Assembly: GCA_019359495.1 (NCBI GenBank)
Contig: JAHHHF010000102.1
Span: 1-47,463, forward strand
Direction: 5' to 3'
DNA length: 47,463 nt
From: Goleter apudmare HA4340-LM2
GTDB lineage: Bacteria > Cyanobacteriota > Cyanobacteriia > Cyanobacteriales > Nostocaceae
The notes beneath the pieces are model-generated. The model was not told where the DNA came from, did no database searches, and saw only the letters and a list, made by a program, of their open reading frames with translations. The translations under genes and the position numbers were made by a program. Of the stretch, positions 16,603 through 25,433 are shown piece after piece (position 1 is the first letter of the stretch; each line of letters opens with the position of its first letter).

Positions 16603-16631
16603 GTAGAGACTTTGCAATGCAACGTCTCTAC
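16603..16631. repeat. Palindromic dispersed repeat (family gtagagac...gtctctac), copy 1
   Basis: An eight-base perfect stem gtagagac (16603-16610) with gtctctac (16624-16631) and a 13-base loop rich in tgcaatgcaa. Two more copies lie at 27464-27492 and 34763-34791. The flank here and at copy 3 shares an attygtgatttgt-like lead-in, so a larger repeat unit is likely. It could fold as a terminator-like hairpin on either strand. Confidence 0.8.
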
Positions 16632-16644
16632 ATTTCCTCCTGCC

Positions 16645-18207
16645 CTATGACCATTTGATAATTGCCTGTGTCAGACCTTCTAAAGTATATTCTTCAGCTT
16701 CGACATCGACGCGCCCAATTAAATCACGGCAAGTTTTGGAGGTTTGGGGGCCGATGGACGCAATGCAAACTCCTTCTAAGCAAGATGGGATATTACTTGT
16801 CAGTTGACAGAAAAATTGTACAGTTTTAGAACTAGCAAAAGTAATGATATCTATTGCTCGATTTTGTAGTGCTAATTCTGCTGCTTCTGGAATAGTATTA
16901 GGACAACCAGATTGATATGCTGCAACTTCAATTACTTCTGCTCCCTTCGCTGTGAATTCCTTAACTAAAACTTCTCTACCACCACTTTCGACTCTAGGAA
17001 ATAACAACTTTTTACCTAATAATGCTTCTGGGAAGTTTGCTACTAAAGAATCAGCGACAAAATTGGGAGGAATAAAATCTGGTTGTAGAGAGTGTTGTTT
17101 GAGACTTTGGGCTGTTTTCTCACCGACAACGGCAATTTTCACGCCAGCTAAAGCACGGGAATCTTTACCTTGTGCCTTTAACCTGGCAAAAAAGTAATCT
17201 ACTCCATTGGTAGATGTGAGAATTAACCAGTGGAAATCAGATAAATTAGCGATCGCATGATCCAATGCTGACCAACTAGAAGGTGGAGTAATTTCTAGGG
17301 TAGGCATTTCAATGATTGTGGCACCTAAGGCGGCCAGGCGATCGCTAAAGTGGCTTGATTGTCCAACTGAACGTGTGACAAGAATGGTTTTACCAGCAAG
17401 CGGTTGGTGAAGAGAGATCAGGTTACTATCCACGGTTGGCAGGTGAGGAGTTGCAGATACGAGAACATCATTTAATATTTTCTCAGGTTGTAAGTACTTG
17501 CGAAGCCTCACAACTTCCCCAATCACAATTACCACTGGTGAGAGGGATAAGCCAGCAGTTTGTGCGAGAATATCTCCTAATTGAGCAGTCCAAACTTGTT
17601 GCTCTTGAGTCCCCGCCCACCGGATAATGGCTATGGGCGTGAGCGGCGATCGCTCCTGCCGTAGCAAGCGGTGTATAATCTCCGCTAGATGTTTCCCTCC
17701 CATCAAAATTACCAAGGTTTCTAACCGTGACAGCGCCTCCCAGTCTAAAGCATCCGGTTCATGGGCTGTAAATACAGCAAAACAGCGACTCAAAACCGGA
17801 TCTGTCAGGGGAATTCCTGCTAGTAATGGGGCTGCGAAAGCTGAAGAAATCCCTGGTACTATTTCAAATTCACAGTTAGATGCTTTTAGCGCCTCAATTT
17901 CGCAAGTACAACGCCCAAAGATCAACGGATCGCCAGATTTAAGCCTGACAATTTGTTTTCCATGTTGACACTGTTCTACCAATAGGTTGTTAATTTCAGC
18001 TTGGGTTGTACTGGGTTTACCACCGCGTTTACCCACATCCAATTTTAAGCAACTAGGTGGTACACACTGCAAGAGTTGGGCATCTACTAGGGCATCATAG
18101 ACCAGCACCTCAGCTTGTTGCAAAAGATTGTAAGCTTTTACTGTGAGGTATGCTACATCTCCTGGCCCAGCGCCTACCAGATATACTTTCCCTCTTGTTT
18201 CACTCAT
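16645..18207 (-). CDS. cobA: Uroporphyrinogen-III C-methyltransferase / uroporphyrinogen-III synthase fusion (CobA-HemD)
   Basis: Bifunctional tetrapyrrole enzyme of about 520 residues. N-terminal SUMT domain (about 1-245): YLVGAGPGDVAYLTVKA, the RLKSGDPLIFGR motif, EIVPGISSAFAAPLLAGIPLTD and a VILMGGKHL strand; it methylates uroporphyrinogen III toward siroheme and cobalamin. C-terminal HemD domain (about 265-515): ILVTRSVGQSSHFSDRLAALGA, LILTSTNGVDYFF, LLFPRVESGGREVL and IASIGPQTSKTCRDL; it closes hydroxymethylbilane to uroporphyrinogen III for heme, chlorophyll and phycobilins. I prefer ATG 18207 (MSETRGKVYLVG) over a TTG five codons upstream. The fusion keeps both activities at the branch point of the pathway. 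Confidence 0.93.
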   Translation of the reverse strand: MSETRGKVYLVGAGPGDVAYLTVKAYNLLQQAEVLVYDALVDAQLLQCVPPSCLKLDVGKRGGKPSTTQAEINNLLVEQCQHGKQIVRLKSGDPLIFGRCTCEIEALKASNCEFEIVPGISSAFAAPLLAGIPLTDPVLSRCFAVFTAHEPDALDWEALSRLETLVILMGGKHLAEIIHRLLRQERSPLTPIAIIRWAGTQEQQVWTAQLGDILAQTAGLSLSPVVIVIGEVVRLRKYLQPEKILNDVLVSATPHLPTVDSNLISLHQPLAGKTILVTRSVGQSSHFSDRLAALGATIIEMPTLEITPPSSWSALDHAIANLSDFHWLILTSTNGVDYFFARLKAQGKDSRALAGVKIAVVGEKTAQSLKQHSLQPDFIPPNFVADSLVANFPEALLGKKLLFPRVESGGREVLVKEFTAKGAEVIEVAAYQSGCPNTIPEAAELALQNRAIDIITFASSKTVQFFCQLTSNIPSCLEGVCIASIGPQTSKTCRDLIGRVDVEAEEYTLEGLTQAIIKWS

Positions 18208-18316
18208 AACTAAGCATGGCAATTTTGACCAGTATGTAGAAATCTAACATCTCATGGAAGTTTTGCTAGTAGTTTACAAGCGATCGCATTTTGCCAGAGA
18301 ACTTTCTGGATAAATT

Positions 18317-18785
18317 TCAGCTAGCCATAGCCAAAGGTTGGGGTGCTTTGCTTCTGTGTCGCACCGTCTGTCCTGTAATCAGTTCCACTACATCCATACC
18401 ATTGCTAATAACACCTGGGGCGCTGGGATAGCCTGCACTTGCACCCACAAAGTAGAAGTTAGACGATTCTCCCAAGCGATTTAAGCCCACTTGTTGGGAG
18501 ATCAATTTCGCACCATAAATATTGCCCTGCGGTTGCCTAAGTAAAATTTGCTGGTAGTGGGTGTACCATACACTTTCATCCGGGCATAGGTGTCTACATC
18601 CGGAATTAAATCCCGTAGACTCGTCATAATCTGCTGATACGCTTCCCACTTTTTGGCTTTATAAGCTTTGGGGTTGTTGGTGTGCAGATGTTCAAATGGT
18701 TCATCAGGACAGACAGTAGCAATTTCTTTTCTAAAACTGCTACCCGATATCCTTGTTTACTTAAGCAAGCTGCGGCAGGAAATGT
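18317..18785 (-). pseudogene. CrtO/CrtI-type FAD-dependent oxidoreductase, heavily deleted remnant
   Basis: Read on the minus strand, the pieces of one gene are visible in three frames. Near 18779-18724 is AAACLSKQGYRVAVLEK, the start of a carotenoid-desaturase-like FAD-binding domain. It is joined directly (near 18721) to a C-terminal part in another frame, TVCPDEPFEHLHTNNPKAYK and onward to about 18541. A further shift near 18540 leads to the end, GNIYGAKLISQQVGLNRL, then VGASAGYPSAPGVISNGMDVVE and the stop at 18317. So most of the roughly 500-residue protein was deleted and at least one more frameshift followed. The family includes CrtO ketolases and phytoene desaturase-like enzymes; which one this was cannot be told. 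Confidence 0.8.
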
Positions 18786-19200
18786 GACCTTATGGGAAAA
18801 ACTGCGATCGCATCCAACCTATGAAAAGCCAGTCTCAAGACTATCTCATCCTAGCAACTCAAGCTTATTGACATTTCAATCTTTGGTTAGATTCGGATAG
18901 TAACTACCCTACTCACATACTAACTATATTACCAACTTTCTTATATGCTGATGAAGCTAATTACCGGGAAAATTTTCCCTCATACCTCATCGAGATGTTG
19001 AGTCTCTCACTTACTTGGTAACAAATAATACTAAAGCCCAATCGTCTAGTATGCTGCTGTCCGATTTCCGTTACAATCACCCAAAAGACTAACTGTGTCC
19101 AACGGTTTATCCCTGTAACTCTCCTCACATAAATCTTAGTAGTGGCATGGAGTTTTGAAATTAAAGCGAATTTTTTACAACCACGTTGAGAGGATAAAAG
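18786..19200. other. Intergenic region before the MlaE-like gene
   Basis: No gene seen. The stretch next to the pseudogene may still hold unrecognisable remnants of its 5' part. The last 20 bases contain gagagga at 19188-19194, a good ribosome site for the ATG at 19201. Confidence 0.6.
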
Positions 19201-19986
19201 ATGGGAGGAAAACCGCGACCAAAAGAGAATTTACGCCAGTTGTGGATTATACGTTGTTTTGCCACACTACTGCTCTTTGGTCAAGTTGTGCTACATCTCC
19301 TCCAAGGCAAAACCTATTACAAAAAGATTTTGGAACACATGGTGACTGCGGGCCCCGCTTCTATCTCTCCAGTGCTGCTTGTCAGTGGGTTTGCGGGAAT
19401 GATTTTTACTATTCAAACGGCGAGGGAATTAGTGCAATTTGGTGCTATTAATGCTGTGGGAGGTGCTTTTGCTCTAGCATTTTGCCGAGAATTAGCACCA
19501 ATTCTTACCGCTAGTATTATTGCTGGACAGGTAGGTTCTGCGTTTGCGGCAGAAATAGGTGCAATGCGAGTGACGGAGCAAATTGATGCACTTTACATGC
19601 TCAAAACAGATCCTATTGATTTTCTCGTTATTCCTAGGGTAATTGCTTGCTCTGTGATGACTCCCTTGTTGACTATTTTTGCTTTAGTTACAGGCATTAT
19701 TGGTGGTATGTTTGCCGGGGCACAATTTTATCGAATTGAGCCGGAGACATTTTTGGATTCAGTCAGAGATTTTTTAGCACCATCAGATTTGTGGATTATT
19801 CTGCTGAAAGGTTTTATTTTTGGGGTGCTGGTGGCGGTGAATGGCTGTAGTTGGGGATTAACTACCAAGGGGGGAGCCAAGGAAGTGGGAGAATCGGCAA
19901 CAACAGCCGTCGTCACAACTTGGGTATCAATTTTTATGATGGATTTTGTCCTGACTTTGCTGTTGTTTGAGAAACCCGCTTTTTGA
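19201..19986 (+). CDS. MlaE/YrbE-family ABC transporter permease
   Basis: A 261-residue permease of the MlaE (YrbE, plant TGD1) family, which moves phospholipids or other lipids between envelope membranes together with an MlaF-type ATPase and an MlaD-type (MCE) protein. Signature features: [68 protein letters not shown], and [21 protein letters not shown]. Five to six hydrophobic segments. No ATPase or MCE gene is adjacent, as is usual for cyanobacteria where these genes are scattered. Its end overlaps the decayed tail of the convergent ppsA pseudogene by about 53 bases. Confidence 0.93.
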   Translation: MGGKPRPKENLRQLWIIRCFATLLLFGQVVLHLLQGKTYYKKILEHMVTAGPASISPVLLVSGFAGMIFTIQTARELVQFGAINAVGGAFALAFCRELAPILTASIIAGQVGSAFAAEIGAMRVTEQIDALYMLKTDPIDFLVIPRVIACSVMTPLLTIFALVTGIIGGMFAGAQFYRIEPETFLDSVRDFLAPSDLWIILLKGFIFGVLVAVNGCSWGLTTKGGAKEVGESATTAVVTTWVSIFMMDFVLTLLLFEKPAF

Positions 19987-21311
19987 TCAGCACTAAAGTG
20001 CTTATTGCTTCTGCATCGGCTACTTCTAACAGGGTCTTCAGCACTGAATCAGGGTTGAGACTAATAGAATCAATTCCCTGTTCGACTAAGAAGCGGGCAA
20101 ATTCTGGGTAATCGCTAGGTGCTTGACCACAAATACCAATTTTCCGTCCGTGCTGTTTGACTGTGTGGATGGCTTGGGAAATCATCCGTTTTACTGCTTG
20201 ATTGCGCTCATCAAATAGATGTGCGACTAATTCAGAATCCCTGTCTAGTCCGAGGGTTAATTGTGTCAGGTCATTGGAAGCAATGGAGAAGCCATCAAAT
20301 ATTTCACAAAATTCATCTGCTAGTTGTACTAGTCTGTCAATTTTGTTTTGAGTCTCGCTTACGCGGGCAAGATGCCCGCACTACAGTCCATCATTTTTAT
20401 CTTGACAGACTAGTGAGCGTCTCGCTTACGCGGGCAAGATGCCCGCACTACAGTCCATCATTTTTATCTTGACAGACTAATACATTACTCGGTAGCTCAC
20501 ACATAACGTAGACTTGCAAGCCGTTTTCTTGACATAATAAACCGTGTTTTGCCATTTCTGCCAGTACAAGCTGACCTTCTTCGGGGATGCGGCAAAACGG
20601 GATCATTAAAATCACGTTGGTTAAACCCATATCATCCTGTACCCGCTTCATCGCCTGACACTCTAGGACAAAACCTTCACGATAGCGATCGCTATAATAA
20701 CGCGAAGCACCACGCCAGCCAATCATCGGGTTTTCTTCTTTGGGTTCAAATTGTCTACCACTGAGGAGATTGGTGTATTCGTTACTCTTAAAGTCGGAGA
20801 GGCGGACAATTACGGGTTTAGGGTAAAATGCGGCAGCGATCATCCCGATACCTTGGGCTAGTTTGTTGACGAAGAATTGGGTTTTATCTTGATATTGGGC
20901 ATGAGTTTGGCTTCTAAACCTGCCGCAGAGATAAAGTACCGATAAGCGTAGGCAGTAGTAGCAAATCCTGTAGGAACTTTCACACCTTGGGGTTGCAATT
21001 GCTGAATCATTTCTCCCAAGGAAGCGTTTTTACCACCCACCAAGGCGATGTCTGCAATCCCCACTCGACTTTATCCAAAATTAAGAACTTGGCTTTCCTT
21101 ATCCGGCAAAAATCCTAGTTTTTTGGCAAATACTTTTTCCATGTCACTGATTTGCACTCAAGTCCAAAAACTAAAACTACTGTCCCATAATGGTTTGAGC
21201 GTCGGGTTTTGGTCTTCGTAAAAATGGATAAAGTCGAGCTAAGGACAACACCAAAGCTTGCTCTTTTGAGACTTGGTGAATCTTTTCTTGACTAACAGTT
21301 ATTTCTTGCAT
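19934..21311 (-). pseudogene. ppsA: Phosphoenolpyruvate synthase (ppsA), pseudogene with deletion, insertion and frameshifts
   Basis: Minus-strand pieces of PEP synthase. The 5' part (from about 21311) begins MQEITVSQEKIHQVSKEQALVL and is scrambled to about 21065. Then VGIADIALVGGKNASLGEMI and QGVKVPTGFATTAYAYRYF (21060-20915) match the N-terminal domain. Near 20900 the frame jumps to QYQDKTQFFVNKLAQG, part of the C-terminal PEP-binding domain, so several hundred residues including the phosphohistidine domain are missing. The C-terminal part is then cut by a 152-bp insertion at 20329-20480 and resumes as [20 protein letters not shown] to [20 protein letters not shown]. The tail after about 20010 is not PpsA-like. 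A 12-base inverted repeat (21068-21079 with 21226-21237) hints at an inversion in the 5' part. Confidence 0.9.
20329..20480. mobile_element. MITE-like insertion, 152 bp, with TA target duplication and an internal tandem copy
   Basis: Ends are ctagtctgtcaa (20329-20340) and ttgacagactaa (20469-20480), inverted repeats matching in 11 of 12 positions, flanked by TA on both sides (20327-20328, 20481-20482). Removing the element and one TA joins the ppsA frame to read PSNVQLADEF, the same length as functional PEP synthases (SNVILADEF). Inside, a 61-bp unit with the hairpin gcgggcaagatgcccgc occurs twice (20352-20412 and 20419-20479), and the first unit also ends in a copy of the terminal repeat (20402-20414). 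No coding capacity. TA targeting suggests mobilisation by an IS630/mariner-type transposase. Confidence 0.85.
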
Positions 21312-21734
21312 GGTTTAGGTTCCTTTGACAGATACAGATACTCAAAAGGGATGTAGCAGTACTACGTGTTTACAAAACTTCTAAGTCCCATGCTTATGTT
21401 TATATGAATACAATTTGAGGATTTTGTGAGGAGGCAGGAGGACTATAACTTTGTTTACCTTTCTTAACTAGCGAAAAGTCAGAGACGCATAGAGGATAAA
21501 GAGTTCAAGATTTCAGCACATCAAATTTCATTCCCTGATTCAGCAACGCTGTCTTTTTATGTGCAAATGTAAACAAGCATTACAAAAAGTTTGTTATTTC
21601 AACATTCCTCACAAGTTCCTCATATTTCAACATTATTCTCAAACTATAGAACGTAGTTTTTAATTCGATACTTTTGTCAAGCTTTTGTCATAATTCATTA
21701 CACAGATGGTTAATTAACTAGGATTTCAAAAAAT
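21312..21734. other. Intergenic region between ppsA remnant and zinc-ribbon gene
   Basis: No gene seen in 423 AT-rich bases. Near the right end (about 21670-21693) the octamer ttttgtca occurs twice with an 11-base period, which could be a regulator site; no stronger signal. Confidence 0.55.
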
Positions 21735-21986
21735 ATGATTTACTGTCCTTGTTGTTCTGGGCTACTTCTACCCCATATCCGCAGTTCCCAGATTTACTGG
21801 TTTTGTCGCCACTGCTGGCAAGAAATGCCAGTCTTTGCAGGGGAAAAACCCGATTTATTACCAGAAATTCTCTCAGAAGAATTACTTGAGCAACCACGCT
21901 ACCAAAAAAATATCAGGACTAAAGTTTACACAAGTAAACCGAAACTCAGCAATGAGTGGATCAGAATCCAAGAGATGCCTGCTTGA
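21735..21986 (+). CDS. Small zinc-ribbon-like protein
   Basis: An 83-residue protein with two cysteine pairs in its first 33 residues, CPCC (4-7) and CRHC (24-27) separated by a short hydrophobic hairpin region. This is the arrangement of a single zinc ribbon. The rest is polar and lacks known motifs. Small proteins of this kind are common in filamentous cyanobacteria, but I know of no assigned function. ATG 21735 has no strong ribosome site. It stands alone, with a ppsA pseudogene on one side and DUF4327 convergent on the other. Confidence 0.7.
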   Translation: MIYCPCCSGLLLPHIRSSQIYWFCRHCWQEMPVFAGEKPDLLPEILSEELLEQPRYQKNIRTKVYTSKPKLSNEWIRIQEMPA

Positions 21987-22227
21987 TGTGATCTGCCCCA
22001 TAACCGCTAATCTAAAGACAAGCTCTAGTACTGCCGGGAAGTCAAAATTCTAAATGAATACAGCATCAGCGCAGCGCTAATTTGTAACGGTTTCTTTATT
22101 CCCGCCACATGGTTCTAGCTTCCTTATTGACGACTACTAAAAAGCCTTGATATGCATCAAATTTTTGTGAGAAACTCCTCAAAAATTTGCTTTTGCAACT
22201 GCAAATTATTTAGGCTGCTCTAGAAAT

Positions 22228-22449
22228 TTAATCTTGTTCCCAGTCTTCACGTCCCAGCAAGTCAATAATCCGATCTCTGAGTAAGAAGTCGTGATTTTCT
22301 AATTCCCGTTCAAAAAATTCCCAATCACGTTCACGCAGGTATTTAAATAAAAAATAAATCGGCTGTTGACGGTTAATTACTCCCTTGTTCACGAGTTGAC
22401 GTACTTCTTCTTTAATCACTTCAATGTCATATTGGACAGCAGTATCCAT
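22228..22449 (-). CDS. DUF4327 family protein
   Basis: A 73-residue protein of the cyanobacteria-specific DUF4327 family. Family pattern seen: YDIEVIKEEVRQLVNKGVI, RQQPIYFLFKYL and the C-terminal NHDFLLRDRIIDLLGREDW. Function unknown; the sequence is mostly helical and soluble. The start ATG at 22449 is preceded by ggaggtgag on the minus strand, one of the strongest ribosome sites in the window. It is a single gene. Confidence 0.9.
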   Translation of the reverse strand: MDTAVQYDIEVIKEEVRQLVNKGVINRQQPIYFLFKYLRERDWEFFERELENHDFLLRDRIIDLLGREDWEQD

Positions 22450-22692
22450 AGCTTCTCACCTCCGTTGTGAATGAGTCATGAAAACTTAGACAAGTAATTG
22501 TTTTACTTATACTTTAAACTTATCAAAAAAACTGTGGGAAATTATCAATAATATAAGTTTCGATACTTAATGGTGACAAATACTCTAGAGAGATACTTTA
22601 TCAGTCCGGGGCTAGATGCTAGTGAAATAGATAGTTCCCTCACACACCATCAACCAGGAAATCATCGTGAGTGATGCTGCTGTTAACTCACC

Positions 22693-24549
22693 TTATAATT
22701 GCTTTTCTTTTCCCGGAGTGGCAGAAGATGAATGAGAGTTGTTAGTCATAGGCAGCACCAACCGAAAACCATGTAGCACAGAGATAAAATTTTGTGGGTA
22801 TCTGATGCGATTCGCAGCACGACAGGCTGATGGTTTATCGCCCCATGAACCACCACGTAGCAAGCGATAAGGAGTGCGATCGCTAATTCTCGCTGCTCCA
22901 TTTGTCGGTGCTCCATGATAATTATCTAGGTATGTATCTTGACACCATTCCCAAACCAAACCGTGCAGATCATACAAACCAAAGGCATTGGGGGGAAAAC
23001 TACCGACATTTGTCGTTGTTTGCAGATACTTACCCTGGAGTCCAAAACCATAGGTGAAATTGGCATCATAGTTGGCTAGAGCGCTATTGATCGTCTCACC
23101 AAAGTGAAAGGGGGTAGTAGTTCCAGCTCGACAAGCATATTCCCACTGTGCTTCACTTGGCAATTGATAGCTTTTGCCTGTCTGTTGAGATAGTTGGCGA
23201 CAAAAAGCGATCGCATCATCCCAACTCACCCGTTCTACAGGTCGTCTTCCGCCGATAAATTTAGAGGGATTCTTATTCATCACCGCTTGATATTGCTTTT
23301 GGGTGATGACAAACTTACCCATATAAAAGGGTGGAATTGTGACGCTATGTTGTGGGCCTTCATCTAGTTGTCGTTCTTGTTCTGCTAAAGATGAACCCAT
23401 CACAAATTTACCACCCGGTATTTCCACCATTTCTAGAGTGATACCTTGACCCAAGTCTTCTGTAAAAAACTTTGCTTGTCTGGGGTAACGCTTACTAATT
23501 TTTCCCCATTTATCCACCATCACTGTCTCAAATTTAAAGGTTTTGAGAGATGATATTTCTTGAGTTGCAGCTCTGGCTGCGGCTGCTGAAGTTGTCCCTT
23601 GGGAATCTGGTGTGGTGAATAGAGGTACTAAAGTTTCTGGTGCAAATACTTGTAGAACTCTTTGCATCAAAACAGATGCAGCCAAGCCAGCACCCACACA
23701 ACTGATAGTTTTAATAGCTTGACGCCTTGACCAGTCAGGTCTTGATGGTGATTCAGACATTAAACCTTGTATAGCTGCCATTGCATTGGGGTAGCGCATA
23801 CTGAGGTGAGGGTGTACCATTTTGGTAATTACTGCCGCAATATGCCTACTTATATCTACTTGATCTTTCCAGATTACTTGCCCTGTCTGTATATCTTGTG
23901 AGAGTTTGACGGGCTTAATACCAGTTAGGGCTTGAATAGCAGTGATCCCCAAAGCATACACATCACTGCCAAAACAAAGATTACCTTTTTTTTGCTCATG
24001 GGGCATATAGCCGGGTGTACCAATCACAGCACTAGAAATAAATTCACCCTGAGCATTTACCATCAATGAAGCAGTTTCTTTGATGATGCCAAAGTCGATC
24101 AATAAAATCTTATCGTCCTGATACCGCCGTACAAGATTCCTCGGCTTGATGTCGCCATGAATTACTCCTTGACTGTGTACAAAGCACAAAACTTCTAAGA
24201 CTTCCAGTAACAGCTCAATAGTGTAATCCTCGCGCGATCGCTTCCCCGGTAAAATTTCGTGACTCAAATCGTGTCCTTGAATAAACTCCTGCACTATGTA
24301 GAGGTGCTGATTTTCGCTGAAGTAGTCCCACAATTGCGGAATTTGAGGATGTTTGCCCAGTTCTTCTAGAATGGTAATTTCTTTTTCAAATAAATCTACC
24401 ATCTGGGGATGGATATGATGGGGACGCAGTTGTTTGACAACACACAGAGGTTCACTTATTTGCCGATTATCTTTTGCTAGGAACGTAATTGCAAAGCCCT
24501 TTCCCCCAAGTTGCCCGATTATTTCATAGCGTCCAGCTAATATGGTCAC
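22693..24549 (-). CDS. Ser/Thr protein kinase fused to a formylglycine-generating-enzyme-like domain
   Basis: 618 residues, GTG start at 24549. Kinase domain (about 7-265): glycine loop LGGKGF (13-18), Lys39 in CVVKQ, Glu57, catalytic loop HGDIKPRN (131-138; Gly132 in place of the usual Arg, a non-RD kinase), DFG 152-154 and a TPGYMPHEQ activation segment. Then SRRQAIK (274-280) and a hydrophobic segment (about 281-303) look like a Tat-type signal or membrane anchor. The C-terminal FGE/SUMF1-type domain (about 360-605) has IPGGKFVMGSS, YQLPSEAQWEYACRAG and LRGGSWGD. Of the two catalytic cysteines of true FGE, only the second (Cys576) is kept; the first position is Asp571. So this domain is probably not a sulfatase-activating oxidase. 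Confidence 0.9.
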   Translation of the reverse strand: MTILAGRYEIIGQLGGKGFAITFLAKDNRQISEPLCVVKQLRPHHIHPQMVDLFEKEITILEELGKHPQIPQLWDYFSENQHLYIVQEFIQGHDLSHEILPGKRSREDYTIELLLEVLEVLCFVHSQGVIHGDIKPRNLVRRYQDDKILLIDFGIIKETASLMVNAQGEFISSAVIGTPGYMPHEQKKGNLCFGSDVYALGITAIQALTGIKPVKLSQDIQTGQVIWKDQVDISRHIAAVITKMVHPHLSMRYPNAMAAIQGLMSESPSRPDWSRRQAIKTISCVGAGLAASVLMQRVLQVFAPETLVPLFTTPDSQGTTSAAAARAATQEISSLKTFKFETVMVDKWGKISKRYPRQAKFFTEDLGQGITLEMVEIPGGKFVMGSSLAEQERQLDEGPQHSVTIPPFYMGKFVITQKQYQAVMNKNPSKFIGGRRPVERVSWDDAIAFCRQLSQQTGKSYQLPSEAQWEYACRAGTTTPFHFGETINSALANYDANFTYGFGLQGKYLQTTTNVGSFPPNAFGLYDLHGLVWEWCQDTYLDNYHGAPTNGAARISDRTPYRLLRGGSWGDKPSACRAANRIRYPQNFISVLHGFRLVLPMTNNSHSSSATPGKEKQL

Positions 24550-24694
24550 AATGCGTATAACACCCTAATAACCTGACGAATCTGAGTATAGTTCTCACCA
24601 AATGCATCTGGCAAGCCGATATTGAGGAGTGGGGATTTAAGCATCAGGTTTCAGAGTCATGTAAATAGCGATCGCTGTAATAGTAAAATCTGGC

Positions 24695-24979
24695 TTATTG
24701 TAGATAATTTAGATAGTATGAAACGCTAAAAACTAATATTGTTAATACAATGGGAACTATTGTGTTAAAGTCTAGTTTCCGTTGCTTGAACATTTCCCAA
24801 CAAGATATTGGTATCATCAGTGGCCAAAAAATAGTTGTGATCACAACCATCACAAAAGATAAAAATTTATCTTCTGGAGCAGATGTTGGCTGACGCAAAG
24901 AAAACCTTAACCAATTGCTTAAAAAATAGCATGATATTAGTATATAACTAATAACAAAAGTTAATTGTATTTGATTCAC
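24695..24979 (-). CDS. Small three-span membrane protein, hypothetical
   Basis: A 94-residue protein with three hydrophobic segments (about 6-26, 40-62 and 73-92) joined by short polar loops; I do not recognise a named family, although similar small proteins occur in filamentous cyanobacteria. It starts with GTG at 24979, preceded by aaggagt on the minus strand, which decides the start. It lies between the kinase gene, in the same direction (145 bases downstream of it), and a long spacer. No functional hint. Confidence 0.65.
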   Translation of the reverse strand: MNQIQLTFVISYILISCYFLSNWLRFSLRQPTSAPEDKFLSFVMVVITTIFWPLMIPISCWEMFKQRKLDFNTIVPIVLTILVFSVSYYLNYLQ

Positions 24980-25433
24980 TCTAAGTACTCCTTATACTAT
25001 GGGATGATTGAGCAATATTAAAATAAATTGGTACTATAATTTAACTAGGGTAATTCTTAATACTTGCAGAGTAGCTATTGAAATTAGTAATTTTGATAGC
25101 AGGCAAGATTTCTCAATAAAATAAATCTTAAACGAAGTCAGAAAACAGTTAAATCAGTAGTTTTACTTAATTTAACATGATATTGAGCAAACTTAAGATA
25201 TGAGTCGCTCGCTGAAACTATATGTCTCGAAAAAATCAATGTTAAATACTACTGAAATCACATGGATTTAGATCCCCGAATGATTATGGAAACTTGTAGG
25301 GTGGTTTCCCCGGAAGGTAGAAGTCGAGGATCGGGAATTTCTATCTCGATTCAAGGTGAGTAAAATACGCAGAGTCATTTCCGAGTTTGAGACTTAACTG
25401 CAAAAACTTGTTACAGGTCTGATATTAATCAGT
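24980..25433. other. Intergenic region between small membrane protein and NYN gene
   Basis: 454 bases. The only candidate gene is a 33-codon plus-strand frame at 25262-25363 (MDLDPRMIMETCRVVSPEGR onward) without a ribosome site; I do not call it. The rest is AT-rich and featureless. Confidence 0.55.

Noticed and set aside
17627-17968. A 113-codon plus-strand frame
   Set aside because: Antisense to the methyltransferase half of cobA-hemD, with no independent support.
18682-18900. A 72-codon plus-strand frame
   Set aside because: It is antisense to the FAD-oxidoreductase remnant, which explains the sequence better on the minus strand.
25262-25363. A 33-codon plus-strand frame
   Set aside because: No ribosome site and no recognisable feature; kept only as a remark on the spacer.
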